This document shows, piece by piece, positions 50,826-60,840 of a stretch of 64,000 nt of DNA; the first letter of the stretch is position 1; the number at the start of each line of letters is the position of its first letter. Source of the DNA: Streptomyces sp. NRRL F-525. Lineage in GTDB: Bacteria; Actinomycetota; Actinomycetes; Streptomycetales; Streptomycetaceae. Location: contig NZ_JNXE01000009.1 in assembly GCF_000716605.1 (NCBI RefSeq), positions 186,001 to 250,000 on the forward strand, given 5' to 3'. The position numbers were made by a program, and so were the translations under genes. The notes beneath the pieces are model-generated. The model had not been told where the DNA came from and ran no database searches. It saw nothing but the letters and a program-made list of their open reading frames with translations.

Positions 50826-51772
50826 CCGCCCTCGCCGGCGCCCCGACGGCCCGCATCCGTGCGGCCGGACCCGTGCACGCGGTCCTGCGGCTGCAGCGCG
50901 GTGTGCTGATCGTGTGGGCGGTGCTCTTCACCGCCGCCGCCGGCGCCCTGCTGTGGGCCTACGGCCCCGGGGGGAACGCCGCCGCGGCCGACTGGAAGCG
51001 CAAGTGCTCCGCCCACGGGTGCGACTGGAGCGCCCCGATCAGCAACTACCACCTGGCCTACGCGGGCGCCGAGTTCGTGATCGGCTTCGTCCCGTACCTC
51101 GCCGCCCTCGTGGGCGGCGCGCTCGTCGGCCGCGAGCTGGAGAACGGCACCGCGCGGCTCGCCTGGACGCAGGGCATCTCCCCGACCCGCTGGCTCGCCA
51201 CCACCCTCGCCGTGCCCGCCGCGCTGATCACCGCCGGCTCCACCGTCCTCGTCCTGCTGCACCGGCTGCTGTACGACGCCCACCAGGTGCCGGTCACCTG
51301 GAACTGGTGGAACGGGGCGACCTTCGTCCCCAACGGCACCCTCGCCATCGCCTTCCCCCTGCTGGGCCTCGCCGTCGGCGCCCTCGCGGGCCTGCTCCAG
51401 CGCCGCCTCGTGACGTCGATGGGCCTCGCGTTCGCCGCCACCGCACTCGCCCTCACCACCCTCGGTTTCGCCCGCCCGCACCTGTGGCCATGGGTGACCC
51501 GCACCAGCCCCCTGAACACCGGCTACGACGCACCGCGCAACGTCCTCGTCGGCGACCGGGGCGCCGTCACCTCCACCGGCGGCCATGTCCCCGACACCTG
51601 CTTCGAACAGGCCAAGTGCCTCAAGTCGGTCGACATCACCGGCTACTACGTCCAGTACCACCCCGCCTCCCACTTCTGGCCCCTCCAGCTCGTGGAGACC
51701 GGCATCGCCCTCGCCGTCACCGCCCTCGTCCTCGCCACCGCCTTCACCCTGCTGCGCCGCCGCACAGCCTGA
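50822..51772 (+). CDS. ABC-2-like permease, third of three tandem paralogues
   Basis: 316 residues. Shared motifs: GRELENGTARLAWTQGISPT and HFWPLQLVETGIALA; Cys pairs in KRKCSAHGCDW and DTCFEQAKCLK. It retains the long outer loop present in the first paralogue (NVLVGDRGAVTSTGGHVPD compared with VIEQGLVTSTGAHIASPD). Last gene of the operon; ppk follows after 139 bases. Confidence 0.88.
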   Translation: MTALAGAPTARIRAAGPVHAVLRLQRGVLIVWAVLFTAAAGALLWAYGPGGNAAAADWKRKCSAHGCDWSAPISNYHLAYAGAEFVIGFVPYLAALVGGALVGRELENGTARLAWTQGISPTRWLATTLAVPAALITAGSTVLVLLHRLLYDAHQVPVTWNWWNGATFVPNGTLAIAFPLLGLAVGALAGLLQRRLVTSMGLAFAATALALTTLGFARPHLWPWVTRTSPLNTGYDAPRNVLVGDRGAVTSTGGHVPDTCFEQAKCLKSVDITGYYVQYHPASHFWPLQLVETGIALAVTALVLATAFTLLRRRTA

Positions 51773-51911
51773 CCGGATCCCCCCTCCCCGCGGCTCCCAC
51801 GCATCCGTTACGTTCGTTTCCGTGCCGTAGACGTCCGGGAGCCGCCCCCCGATATCCCGCACGCCATGTCGCCGTAACCAACGGTTCAGACGGGCTTGCG
51901 AGGCTCGGCGA

Positions 51912-54272
51912 ATGAAGCCCGTCGTGCCAGAGCCTTCGCCGCCTCCCGAGGTGAACGGGAGCAACGGGGCCGTCCTCCCGCTCCTTCCGGCGCTGTCCGA
52001 CGCGCCCGTATCACCGGTGGCGCGGAACAATGGGCACATGAGCAGCCAGCCCAACGCCCAGGCACAGGTCCAGCACGCGCAGCCCTCCGTGGGCTCCATA
52101 GCCGCGCACCGCCCGCACACCGTGTCGGCGGCGGTCTCCGATCTGGAACCCGACATCGACGCCGACCTCGACGAGTACGAGGAGTCGCCGTACGACGGGC
52201 CCCAGCTGCCGCAAGGCCGCTTCCTGGACCGGGAGCGGAGCTGGCTCGCGTTCAACGAACGGGTCCTGGAACTGGCCGAGGACCCGAACACCCCGCTGCT
52301 GGAGCGGGCGAACTTCCTCGCGATCTTCGCCAGCAACCTGGACGAGTTCTTCATGGTCCGGGTGGCAGGCCTGAAGCGCCGTATCGCCACCGGTGTCGCC
52401 ACCCGTTCCGCGTCCGGCCTGCAGCCGCGCGAGGTGCTGGAGATGATCTGGGCCCGCTCGCGCGAGCTCATGGCCCGGCACGCCGCCTGCTACCACGAGG
52501 ACATCGCCCCGGCGCTGGCGGAGGAGGGCATCCACCTGGTCCGCTGGAACGAGCTGACGGAGAAGGAGCAGGCCCGCCTCTTCACGCTGTTCCGGCACCA
52601 GATCTTCCCGGTGCTGACCCCGCTGGCCGTCGATCCCGCGCACCCCTTCCCGTACATCTCGGGCCTCTCGCTGAACCTCGCGGTCGTCGTACGGAACCCG
52701 GTCACCGGACACCGCCACTTCGCGCGCGTGAAGGTGCCGCCGCTGCTCTCCCGCTTCCTGGAGTCCTCGCCGGGCCGGTACGTCCCCCTGGAGGACGTCA
52801 TCGCCGCCCATCTGGAGGAACTCTTCCCGGGGATGGAGATCCTGGAGCACCACGCGTTCCGGCTGACCCGCAACGAGGACCTCGAGGTCGAGGAGGACGA
52901 CGCCGAGAACCTGCTCCAGGCACTGGAGAAGGAGCTCATGCGGCGCCGCTTCGGGCCGCCGGTGCGCCTGGAGGTCGAGGAGTCCATCGACCGCGAGGTG
53001 CTCGACCTGCTGGTGCGCGAGCTGAAGATCAGCGAGGCAGAGGTGTACCCGCTGCCGGGTCCGCTCGACCTGACCGGGCTGTTCCGCATCGGCTCGCTCG
53101 ACCGGCCCGAGCTGAAGTACCCGAAGTTCATCGCGGGCACCCACCGCGACCTCGCCGAGGTCGAGTCGGCCTCCGCGCCCGACATCTTCGCCGCCCTGCG
53201 CAACCGGGACGTGCTGCTGCACCACCCGTACGACTCGTTCTCCACGTCCGTGCAGCGGTTCCTGGAGCAGGCGGCGAACGACGACGACGTCCTCGCGATC
53301 AAGCAGACCCTGTACCGCACCTCGGGCGACTCCCCGATCGTCGACGCGCTCATAGAAGCAGCCGAGGCCGGCAAGCAGGTCCTCGTCCTGGTCGAGATCA
53401 AGGCCCGCTTCGACGAGCACGCCAACATCAAGTGGGCGCGCAAGCTGGAGGAGGCGGGCTGCCATGTCGTCTACGGCCTGGTCGGTCTCAAGACCCACTG
53501 CAAGCTGTCGCTCGTGGTCCGCCAGGAGGGCGACCTGCTGCGCCGCTACAGCCACGTCGGCACCGGCAACTACCACCCGAAGACGGCCCGCCTCTACGAG
53601 GACCTCGGGCTGCTGACGGCGGACCCGCAGGTCGGCGCCGACCTCTCGGACCTCTTCAACCGGCTGTCCGGCTACTCGCGCCGCGAGACCTACCGCCGGC
53701 TGCTGGTCGCCCCCAAGTCCCTGCGCGACGGCCTGATCGCCCGGATCAACAAGGAGGTCCAGCACCACCGTGCCGGGCGCCCCGCGTTCATCCGCATCAA
53801 GGTCAACTCGATGGTGGACGAGGCGATCATCGACTCGCTCTACCGCGCGTCCCAGGCGGGCGTCCCGGTCGACGTGTGGGTCCGCGGCATCTGCGCGGTG
53901 CGGCCCGGCGTCCCCGGCCTGTCCGAGAACATCCGCGTACGGTCCATCCTCGGCCGCTTCCTCGAGCACTCCCGCGTCTTCGGCTTCGGCAACGGAGGCG
54001 AGCCCGAGGTGTGGATCGGCAGCGCCGACATGATGCACCGCAACCTCGACCGTCGGATCGAGGCCCTCGTCAGGGTCACCGACCCGGCCCACCGCGCCGC
54101 GCTCAACCGGATGCTGGAAACCGGTATGTCGGACACCACCTCCTCCTGGCACCTGGGCCCGGACGGCGAGTGGACCCGGCACGCGACCGACGCGGAGGGC
54201 CAACCACTGCGCAACGTCCAGGAGATGCTCATAGACGCCCGGAGGCGCCGGCGTGGCACAGCAACACCTTGA
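51912..54272 (+). CDS. ppk: Polyphosphate kinase
   Basis: 786 residues from ATG 51912, or 744 from ATG 52038; the first 90 residues are low-complexity and not conserved in the family, so the start is uncertain. PPK1 domains follow in order: N domain ([18 protein letters not shown]), head domain, and two phospholipase-D-like catalytic domains. The autophosphorylated His is in [13 protein letters not shown], with [17 protein letters not shown] after it and [15 protein letters not shown] near the end. It makes polyphosphate from ATP, or the reverse. It overlaps the CHAD gene by 20 bases. Confidence 0.95.
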   Translation: MKPVVPEPSPPPEVNGSNGAVLPLLPALSDAPVSPVARNNGHMSSQPNAQAQVQHAQPSVGSIAAHRPHTVSAAVSDLEPDIDADLDEYEESPYDGPQLPQGRFLDRERSWLAFNERVLELAEDPNTPLLERANFLAIFASNLDEFFMVRVAGLKRRIATGVATRSASGLQPREVLEMIWARSRELMARHAACYHEDIAPALAEEGIHLVRWNELTEKEQARLFTLFRHQIFPVLTPLAVDPAHPFPYISGLSLNLAVVVRNPVTGHRHFARVKVPPLLSRFLESSPGRYVPLEDVIAAHLEELFPGMEILEHHAFRLTRNEDLEVEEDDAENLLQALEKELMRRRFGPPVRLEVEESIDREVLDLLVRELKISEAEVYPLPGPLDLTGLFRIGSLDRPELKYPKFIAGTHRDLAEVESASAPDIFAALRNRDVLLHHPYDSFSTSVQRFLEQAANDDDVLAIKQTLYRTSGDSPIVDALIEAAEAGKQVLVLVEIKARFDEHANIKWARKLEEAGCHVVYGLVGLKTHCKLSLVVRQEGDLLRRYSHVGTGNYHPKTARLYEDLGLLTADPQVGADLSDLFNRLSGYSRRETYRRLLVAPKSLRDGLIARINKEVQHHRAGRPAFIRIKVNSMVDEAIIDSLYRASQAGVPVDVWVRGICAVRPGVPGLSENIRVRSILGRFLEHSRVFGFGNGGEPEVWIGSADMMHRNLDRRIEALVRVTDPAHRAALNRMLETGMSDTTSSWHLGPDGEWTRHATDAEGQPLRNVQEMLIDARRRRRGTATP

Positions 54273-55365
54273 CCCGACGGATCCCAAGGCCCGGGCCGTG
54301 ACAGGGGACGCCCTCGCGGGCTACCTGCGCGGCCAGGCCACAGAGTTCCTCCGCGCCCTGCGGCTGCACCGGGAGACCGGCAACGGCCAGAACGGCACGG
54401 AGGACTCCGTCGACGCGGCGCGCGCCCTGCGCCACTCGGCCCGCCGGATCAGCGGCAGCCTGCACACCTTCCGTCCGCTGCTGGACGCCGACTGGTCGGA
54501 GGAGATGCGCCCCGAACTGGCATGGCTGTCGGGCACGTTGGCGCTGGAGCACGCGTGCGCGGCCCGGCTGGAGCGGCTGCTGCTGGCGCTGCACCGGCTC
54601 TCGGGCTCGGCGGCGATCCCCGCCCAGTCGGCGGCCTCGGCGGTGGGCGGCCGGGTCACCGGCGCGGGCCGGGGCATCCCCGCGCCCGCCACCGCCGCCG
54701 GCCGCGGACCGGCCGCGGCCCCGACCGCCACCGCCGACCGCGGCAACCTCACCGTGGGCGCGGCCAAGGCGGGCGCCCTCCTGGAGCGCCAGCTCACCCT
54801 GGCCCGGACCCGGGCCCACTCCACCGCGCTGCAGGCCCTCGGCTCCTCCCGCTTCCACGCGGTCGCCGACAAGGTCGCCGTGCTGGCCAGCGAGGTCCCG
54901 CTGACCCCGGCCGCGGCCACGGCCGACCTGCGTCCGCTGGCCGCCGCCGCCGGGGAGCGCCTCACCGACGCGGTCACCGCGCTGCCCCTGGTCACCGCCG
55001 GGCACCCGTACAACGCGGAGGCCCTCATCCACGGCCTCTCCCCCGACCCCGCCCCGCACCCCCAGGACGGCCCCTGGCACCAGGTCCGGCTGCTGCTGCG
55101 GCTGCACCGCTACGCCGGTGAGGTCCTGCACGGGGACGGCGCGCCCCTGGACGTACGCCTGCTGGCGGCCGGCCAGGCCCTCAATCTGCACCGGGACGCC
55201 TCGGAGGCCGCCGCGGCGGCCGCGTCGGCGGCCCGCACCCCGCGCATCGCCCCGGCGACCGCGTACGCGCTCGGCGTGCTCCACGCCGACCAGCGCCACG
55301 AGGTGGAGGCGGCCCGCTTCGCCTTCCAGCAGTCGTGGCAGAAGCAGGCGGTGGGCACCCCCTGA
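54253..55365 (+). CDS. CHAD-domain protein
   Basis: 370 residues, helical, with spaced conserved His/Arg ([22 protein letters not shown] near 50-70, [20 protein letters not shown]) typical of CHAD domains, which bind polyphosphate through basic grooves. A Gly/Ala/Pro-rich stretch near 135-165 is probably disordered. Its GTG start lies within the 3' end of ppk, so both are made together. It may store, anchor or measure the polyphosphate made by Ppk. Confidence 0.88.
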   Translation: MAQQHLDPTDPKARAVTGDALAGYLRGQATEFLRALRLHRETGNGQNGTEDSVDAARALRHSARRISGSLHTFRPLLDADWSEEMRPELAWLSGTLALEHACAARLERLLLALHRLSGSAAIPAQSAASAVGGRVTGAGRGIPAPATAAGRGPAAAPTATADRGNLTVGAAKAGALLERQLTLARTRAHSTALQALGSSRFHAVADKVAVLASEVPLTPAAATADLRPLAAAAGERLTDAVTALPLVTAGHPYNAEALIHGLSPDPAPHPQDGPWHQVRLLLRLHRYAGEVLHGDGAPLDVRLLAAGQALNLHRDASEAAAAAASAARTPRIAPATAYALGVLHADQRHEVEAARFAFQQSWQKQAVGTP

Positions 55366-55406
55366 CGCCCCGAACGAACCCGCACGGAGGAGACGGTGAA
55401 CGACCA

Positions 55407-55847
55407 GTGACTTCCACGCACGACACCACCGTCCAGGCGGCCGGCTGCGTCCTGTGGCGCCGCCCGTCCGCCGGAGCCCTCGAACTGGCGCTGGTCCACC
55501 GGCCAAAATGGGACGACTGGTCGTGGCCCAAGGGCAAGCTCAAGCGGGGCGAGACGTTCGAGGAGGCGGCCCGTCGCGAAGTGCTGGAGGAGACCGGCTT
55601 CGCGTGCCGGCTGGGGACCCGGCTCCCGTCGGCCCAGTACCTCGACCACCACGGACGGCCCAAAGAGGTCCGCTACTGGGCGGCGGAGGCGACCGGCGGA
55701 TCCTTCGCGCCCAACGACGAGGTCGACGTACTGCTCTGGCTCACCCCGGACGAGGCCCACCGGCGGCTCTCCTACGAGCGGGACCGCGACCTGATCTCCC
55801 TCGCGCTCATGGCCGTCGGCACCGACGAGGACGGACGGGAACCGTGA
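55407..55847 (+). CDS. Nudix hydrolase (MutT-like)
   Basis: 146 residues from GTG 55407. The full Nudix box G-x5-E-x7-R-E-x2-E-E-x-G is present (GKLKRGETFEEAARREVLEETG). Start of the fold: VQAAGCVLWRR, HRPKWDDWSWPKGK. It resembles the N-terminal half of mycobacterial MutT1, which also neighbours ppk, but the histidine-phosphatase domain is absent. Possible substrates are oxidised nucleotides or diadenosine polyphosphates. Confidence 0.88.
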   Translation: MTSTHDTTVQAAGCVLWRRPSAGALELALVHRPKWDDWSWPKGKLKRGETFEEAARREVLEETGFACRLGTRLPSAQYLDHHGRPKEVRYWAAEATGGSFAPNDEVDVLLWLTPDEAHRRLSYERDRDLISLALMAVGTDEDGREP

Positions 55848-56012
55848 GGGGCTCGCGCGGTTCTCCCCGGCGGCGGCGCAGAACCGCCTCACCCAGCCGG
55901 GGGACGGCACCCTCGTGGACGCGCTCCCGGCCGCTCCGAGCCTGGCATAGTCCGGAATCAGCCCGTGTCCTCGACGTGAGCGTTCCGTGACCTAACCGCA
56001 CCGCCCACAGGG

Positions 56013-56056
56013 GTTCACCCTCCGTTCACTTATGCCCATAGGCGCCTTCACCTGTT
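56013..56056 (+). promoter_or_regulatory. PHO box upstream of pstS
   Basis: Direct repeat units of 11 bases: GTTCACCCTCC (56013-56023), GTTCACTTATG (56024-56034), then after one unit CTTCACCTGTT (56046-56056), all in register. The match to the Streptomyces PhoP consensus GTTCACC is close. It should activate pstSCAB under phosphate limitation. The rest of the 327-base region 55848-56174 holds nothing else clear. Confidence 0.88.
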
Positions 56057-56174
56057 CTGCCTAATTTCGGCCTTACGCGATGCGAGCCGCGACCTGGGGG
56101 TCGCCACCCGCGTCACCCCGTCTTCGCACGCCGCCGTAATTCAGGACGGCGGCTCTCGGAAGGAACTCTTTCAA

Positions 56175-57305
56175 GTGAAGCTTCAGCGCATGAACCGGCG
56201 GGCCCTCACCCTCGGTGCTCTCGCCGTCTCCGGCGCCCTGGCCCTCACGGCGTGCGGCTCGGACGACAACGGCGGCTCCTCGAGCAGCAGCAGCTCGTCG
56301 ACGGCCAACGCCAGCTCCGCCAACTGCGGCACGGCGAAGAAGGGCCAGCAGCTCCTCGCCGACGGCTCGTCCGCGCAGAAGAACGCGATCGACGCGTGGG
56401 TCAAGGCCTTCAGCCAGGCCTGTGGCGTCCAGATCAACTACAAGGGCGGCGGCTCCGGCGCCGGCGTCACCTCCTTCAACCAGGGTCAGCTGGCCTTCGC
56501 CGGTTCCGACTCCGCGCTGAAGCCCGAAGAGGTCACCGCCTCGAAGAAGGTCTGCTCCGGCGGCCAGGGCATCGACCTCCCGATGGTCGGCGGCCCGATC
56601 GCGCTCGGCTACAACGTCCCGGGTGTCGACAACCTGGTCCTGGACGCCCCGACGCTCGCCAAGATCTTCGACAGCAAGATCACCAAGTGGAACGACCCCG
56701 CCATCAAGGCGCTGAACAAGTCCGCCACGCTGCCCGACCTCAAGATCCAGGCGTTCCACCGCTCGGACGAGTCCGGCACCACGGACAACTTCACCAAGTA
56801 CCTGATCGCCACCACCCCCGCCAACTGGAAGTACTCCGGCGGCAAGGCCTGGCAGGCCAAGGGCGGCCAGTCGGCGGCCGGCTCCGCGGGCGTGGCCGCC
56901 GGGGTCAAGCAGACCTCCGGCGCCATCGGCTACTTCGAGCTCTCCTACGTCGGTGACGGCGTCAAGCCGGTCAGCATCGACACCGGCGCCTCGGCCCCGG
57001 TCGCGCCCAGCACCGACAGCGCGACCAAGGACATCGCCGACGCCAAGATCGTCGGCACCGGCTCCGACCTGAAGCTCCAGCTCAACTACAACACCAAGGC
57101 CGAGGGCGCGTACCCGATCACCCTGGTGACGTACGAGATCGTCTGCGACAAGGGCAACAAGGCCGACACGCTGCCCGCGACGAAGGCGTTCCTCACCTAC
57201 ATCGCCAGCGAGGAGGGCCAGAAGGTCCTCAGCACCATCGACTACGCGCCGATCCCCGACGCGATCATCACCAAGGTTCGCAGCACCATCGCGAGCATCA
57301 GCTAG
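56175..57305 (+). CDS. pstS: Phosphate ABC transporter substrate-binding lipoprotein PstS
   Basis: 376 residues. Signal peptide with lipobox LTACGSD (Cys near 27), then a Ser-rich linker and the phosphate-binding domain: GSSAQKNAIDAW, YKGGGSGAGVTSF, AGSDSAL, RSDESGTTDNFTKYL. GTG 56175 follows GGAAGG. It binds inorganic phosphate outside the membrane and passes it to PstC/PstA. It is transcribed from the PHO-box promoter, and a strong hairpin after it probably keeps its level above the rest of the operon. Confidence 0.96.
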   Translation: MKLQRMNRRALTLGALAVSGALALTACGSDDNGGSSSSSSSSTANASSANCGTAKKGQQLLADGSSAQKNAIDAWVKAFSQACGVQINYKGGGSGAGVTSFNQGQLAFAGSDSALKPEEVTASKKVCSGGQGIDLPMVGGPIALGYNVPGVDNLVLDAPTLAKIFDSKITKWNDPAIKALNKSATLPDLKIQAFHRSDESGTTDNFTKYLIATTPANWKYSGGKAWQAKGGQSAAGSAGVAAGVKQTSGAIGYFELSYVGDGVKPVSIDTGASAPVAPSTDSATKDIADAKIVGTGSDLKLQLNYNTKAEGAYPITLVTYEIVCDKGNKADTLPATKAFLTYIASEEGQKVLSTIDYAPIPDAIITKVRSTIASIS

Positions 57306-57312
57306 TCCGAGT

Positions 57313-57348
57313 GTGCGGCCGGGTCCCGGACCAGGGACCCGGCCGCAC
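57313..57348 (+). terminator. Attenuating hairpin between pstS and pstC
   Basis: GTGCGGCCGGGTCCC at 57313-57327 and GGGACCCGGCCGCAC at 57334-57348, a perfect 15-bp stem with a 6-base loop. It lacks a following T run, so partial termination or protection of pstS mRNA is likely. Confidence 0.8.
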
Positions 57349-57413
57349 CGTCCGGTGCACCGCCGCCACGGACCGCACACAGCACGTGTGGACCCGCAGA
57401 CCGGAGAAAACCG

Positions 57414-58424
57414 ATGGATATATCGACAAAGAACCCCGCAGAGGCACCGCCTCCCACCCCCCAGCCCGCCGCCGCGGACCAGAAGCGCGCGGCCCGTGGC
57501 GCCACCCGACCCGGTGACCGGATCTTCCTCGGTCTCTCCCGTGGGTCGGGCATCCTGCTGTTGGTGATCATGGCCGCGATCGCGGTCTTCCTCACCTATC
57601 GCGCCTCCCTCGCGATCAGCAAGGACCACGCGAACTTCCTCACCACCTTCGAGTGGAACACCAACCTGCTGCCGCCGAAGTTCGGCATCGCCGTCCTGGC
57701 GTTCGGCACGGTGGTGTCCTCGATCATCGCCATGGTCATCGCGGTCCCGGTCGCGGTCGCCATCGCCCTGTTCACCACGCACTACGCCCCGCGCAAGCTC
57801 CGCGGCCCGGTCTCGTACGTCATCGACCTGCTGGCCGCCGTACCGTCCATCGTGTACGGCCTGTGGGGCGCCCTGATCCTCGTACCGCACATGGTCGGGC
57901 TCTTCGGGTGGCTGAACGACTACTTCGGCTGGACCGGGATCTTCTCCTGGGACCAAGGCGCGCCGCGCTCGATGCTCACCGTCGGCATCCTGCTGGCGAT
58001 CATGATCCTGCCGATCATCACCAACGTGAGCCGCGAGGTCTTCAAGCAGGCCCCGCAGATGATCGAGGAGGCGGCCCTCGCCCTCGGCGCCACCCGCTGG
58101 GAGGTCATCCGCATGGCGGTGCTGCCCTTCGGCCGCTCCGGCGTGATCTCCGCCTCGATGCTCGGTCTCGGCCGCGCGCTCGGCGAGACGATGGCCGTCG
58201 CCACCGTGCTCTCCCCGGACTTCATCATCCACGCCAGCCTGCTCAACCCGGGCGGCGGAACCTTCGCCCAGAACATCGCCAGCAAGTTCAGCGAGGCGTC
58301 GGCGGACGGCCGGGACGCGCTCATCGCGTCCGGTCTCGTCCTGTTCGTCATCACCCTGCTGGTCAACGGTGCGGCCCGGCTCATCATCGCCCGCCGCGCG
58401 GAGTACTCGGGGGCCAACGCATGA
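57414..58424 (+). CDS. pstC: Phosphate ABC transporter permease PstC
   Basis: 336 residues, six helices. The ABC-coupling EAA loop is EEAALALGATRWEVIRMAVLP. Other markers: FGTVVSSIIAMVIAVPVAV and VPSIVYGLWG. ATG 57414. It overlaps pstA by 4 bases (ATGA). Confidence 0.95.
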   Translation: MDISTKNPAEAPPPTPQPAAADQKRAARGATRPGDRIFLGLSRGSGILLLVIMAAIAVFLTYRASLAISKDHANFLTTFEWNTNLLPPKFGIAVLAFGTVVSSIIAMVIAVPVAVAIALFTTHYAPRKLRGPVSYVIDLLAAVPSIVYGLWGALILVPHMVGLFGWLNDYFGWTGIFSWDQGAPRSMLTVGILLAIMILPIITNVSREVFKQAPQMIEEAALALGATRWEVIRMAVLPFGRSGVISASMLGLGRALGETMAVATVLSPDFIIHASLLNPGGGTFAQNIASKFSEASADGRDALIASGLVLFVITLLVNGAARLIIARRAEYSGANA

Positions 58425-59482
58425 GCAACGCAGCCGTAGCGGAAAAGCCCGCGAGCACCCTGCAGGGCGCGACCCTCCCGAAGTGGTCGCCGTACGCGAT
58501 CGCCGGCGGGTCCATCGTCCTGGCCGTCCTCATCGGACTGGTCGGCAGCCTCGACAGCAAGATCCAGTGGGGCCTGATCGCGGCGATCCTCTTCGTCGTC
58601 GGTACGTACGTCCTCGCCACGCGCGTCGAGGGCAGCCGCCAGGCCAAGGACCGGGTCGCGACCAGCCTGGTCTGGGTCGCGTTCCTCCTCGCCGTCATCC
58701 CGCTCGTCTCCCTCCTGTGGACGACGATCTCGCGCGGCGTGAAGGTCCTCGACATCTACTTCCTGACCCACTCGATGGGTGTGGTCGCCGACTCCGAGCC
58801 CGGCGGCGGTATCTACCACGCCATCATCGGCAGCCTGGAGCAGGTCGGCCTCGCCACCCTCATCGGCGCCCCGATCGGTGTGCTCACCGCGATCTACCTG
58901 GTCGAGTACGGACGCGGCGCCCTCTCCAAGTGGGTCACGTTCTTCGTCGACGTCATGACGGGCATCCCGTCGATCGTCGCGGGTCTGTTCATCCTGTCCC
59001 TGATGCTCATGTGGGACATGGAGCCCTTCGGCTTCGCCGGTTCCTGCGCCCTGGCCATCCTGATGATGCCGGTCGTGGTCCGCTCCACCGAGGAGATGCT
59101 GAAGCTCGTCCCGAACGAGCTGCGCGAGGCCTCCCTCGCCCTCGGCATCCCGAAGTGGCGCACGATCCTCAAGGTCGTCCTCCCGACCGCGATCGGCGGC
59201 ATCACCACCGGCATCATGCTGTCGGTGGCCCGTATCGCCGGTGAGACCGCGCCCGTCCTGCTGCTGGTGTTCGGCAACCCGTTCATCAACAACGACCCGT
59301 TCCACGGGGCGCAGGCGTCGCTGCCGCTGTACATCTACCAGCAGTTCGCGCAGAGCGCGGGCGCCGGAGCGGCCTACGACCGCGCCTGGGCGGCCTCGCT
59401 CACCCTGATCGCCTTCGTGATGATCCTCAACCTGGTGGCCCGCGGCATCGCCCGCTGGAAGGCCCCCAAGACCGGTCGCTGA
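58421..59482 (+). CDS. pstA: Phosphate ABC transporter permease PstA
   Basis: 353 residues. An extra pair of helices near the N-terminus (IAGGSIVLAVLIGLVGS and LIAAILFVVGTYVLA) precedes the usual six. The coupling loop is REASLALGIPKWRTILKVVLP. TGIPSIVAGLFI and ETAPVLLLVFGNPF are typical PstA segments. ATG 58421. Confidence 0.95.
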   Translation: MSNAAVAEKPASTLQGATLPKWSPYAIAGGSIVLAVLIGLVGSLDSKIQWGLIAAILFVVGTYVLATRVEGSRQAKDRVATSLVWVAFLLAVIPLVSLLWTTISRGVKVLDIYFLTHSMGVVADSEPGGGIYHAIIGSLEQVGLATLIGAPIGVLTAIYLVEYGRGALSKWVTFFVDVMTGIPSIVAGLFILSLMLMWDMEPFGFAGSCALAILMMPVVVRSTEEMLKLVPNELREASLALGIPKWRTILKVVLPTAIGGITTGIMLSVARIAGETAPVLLLVFGNPFINNDPFHGAQASLPLYIYQQFAQSAGAGAAYDRAWAASLTLIAFVMILNLVARGIARWKAPKTGR

Positions 59483-59529
59483 CGCGGCCTACTCAGCGAC
59501 CGATCTGAATCTCTGGAAGTGAAGCAGTC

Positions 59530-60306
59530 ATGTCCAAGCGAATCGACGTAAGCGGGCTCACCGCCTTCTACGGCTCCCACAAGGCAATCGAAGACATCTC
59601 GATGACGGTCGAGCCGCGCTCGGTGACGGCCTTCATCGGCCCCTCCGGCTGCGGCAAGTCGACGTTCCTGCGCACGCTCAACCGTATGCACGAGGTCACG
59701 TCCGGCGGCCGCGTCGAGGGCAAGGTCCTCCTGGACGACGAGGACCTCTACGGCCACGGCATCGACCCGGTGTCGGTGCGCCGCGAGATCGGCATGGTCT
59801 TCCAGCGCCCGAACCCGTTCCCCACGATGTCGATCTTCGACAACGTGGCGGCGGGGCTGCGTCTGAACGGCAGCTACAAGAAGAGCGAGCTGTCGGACGT
59901 GGTGGAGAAGTCGCTGAAGGGCGCGAACCTCTGGAACGAGGTCAAGGACCGCCTGAACAAGCCCGGTTCGGGTCTCTCCGGTGGCCAGCAGCAGCGGCTG
60001 TGCATCGCGCGGGCGATCGCGGTGGAGCCGAAGGTCCTGCTGATGGACGAGCCGTGCTCGGCCCTGGACCCCATCTCGACCCTGGCCATCGAGGACCTGA
60101 TCGGTGAGCTGAAGGAACGCTTCACGATCGTCATCGTGACGCACAACATGCAGCAGGCGGCCCGCGTCTCGGACCGTACGGCCTTCTTCAACCTCGCGGC
60201 GGTCGGCCAGCCCGGCCGCCTCATCGAGATCGACGACACGGAGCGCATCTTCTCCAACCCGTCGGTCCAGGCCACGGAGGACTACATCTCCGGCCGCTTC
60301 GGCTAG
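59530..60306 (+). CDS. pstB: Phosphate ABC transporter ATPase PstB
   Basis: 258 residues. Walker [10 protein letters not shown] at 37-45, Q loop [11 protein letters not shown], signature LSGGQQQRL, Walker [15 protein letters not shown] loop IVTHNMQQA. The family mark RVSDRTAFF follows. ATG 59530, 47 bases after pstA. Last gene of the operon; a terminator follows. Confidence 0.96.
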   Translation: MSKRIDVSGLTAFYGSHKAIEDISMTVEPRSVTAFIGPSGCGKSTFLRTLNRMHEVTSGGRVEGKVLLDDEDLYGHGIDPVSVRREIGMVFQRPNPFPTMSIFDNVAAGLRLNGSYKKSELSDVVEKSLKGANLWNEVKDRLNKPGSGLSGGQQQRLCIARAIAVEPKVLLMDEPCSALDPISTLAIEDLIGELKERFTIVIVTHNMQQAARVSDRTAFFNLAAVGQPGRLIEIDDTERIFSNPSVQATEDYISGRFG

Positions 60307-60365
60307 ACGCCGGCGTCAAGAACCCCTCGCGGTGCTGCATGGCGGTGCCACCGCGAGGACGAAAA

Positions 60366-60396
60366 GGGCCCGCCCCTGGCTCCCGGGGGCGGGCCC
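60366..60396 (+). terminator. Terminator after pstB
   Basis: GGGCCCGCCCC at 60366-60376 and GGGGCGGGCCC at 60386-60396, perfect 11-bp stem, 9-base loop, 60 bases past the pstB stop. Confidence 0.8.
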
Positions 60397-60408
60397 GTTC
60401 GTTTGCGT

Positions 60409-60810
60409 CTCCCACCCACCCACCCGTTTACGGTGGGCTGAGAGGTGCCCGCCGGAGCAGGCCGTTCGCTCGTGCGGGCCGGTGGGGGTACGCGTTCCTG
60501 GTTTCCCGCCCACCCGCCCGTTTACGGTGAGTTGAGAGGTGCCCGCCGGGACAGGCCGTTCGCTCGTGCGGGCCGGTGGGGGTGCGCGTTCCTGGTTTCC
60601 CGCCCACCCGCCCGTTTACGGTGGGCTGAGAGGTGAGCGGTCCAAGGCGCCCGGGTCACGCCACGGCCGGCGTCTCGACTTGTTTGCCCGCCCCGCCCGC
60701 TTACGGTGAGTCGAGAGGTGGAGCCCTCACGAGACCCCGGCCCCTTCGCCCTGCTTCTACGCCACCCTCTTGACCAACCGTAAACGGGTGGGTGGGTGGG
60801 AAACACGGGG
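60409..60810. repeat. 94-bp-period tandem repeat with inverted end copy, between pstB and pit
   Basis: The core CCCGTTTACGGTG occurs at 60423, 60517 and 60611, exact period 94. Between the cores the units are nearly identical (GAGAGGTGCCCGCCGG, CAGGCCGTTCGCTCGTGCGG, CGCGTTCCTGGTTTCCCGCC). A diverged fourth core, CCCGCTTACGGTG, starts at 60696, and an inverted core (CCGTAAACGGG with flanking GTGGGTGGGTGGG) lies at 60777-60800. No gene is supported in this 530-base gap between convergent operons. It could work as a large transcription barrier or be a mobile-repeat relic. Confidence 0.8.
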
Positions 60811-60840
60811 CCAGGGGGCGCAGCCCCCGGCATACAGGGC

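Noticed and set aside
56073..58232. 719-codon leftward ORF
   Set aside because: Antisense to pstS and pstC; no domain and shadow composition.
60423..60716. Tandem repeats considered as a CRISPR array
   Set aside because: The period is 94 bases with no unique spacers, the units are nearly identical throughout, and no cas genes are present.
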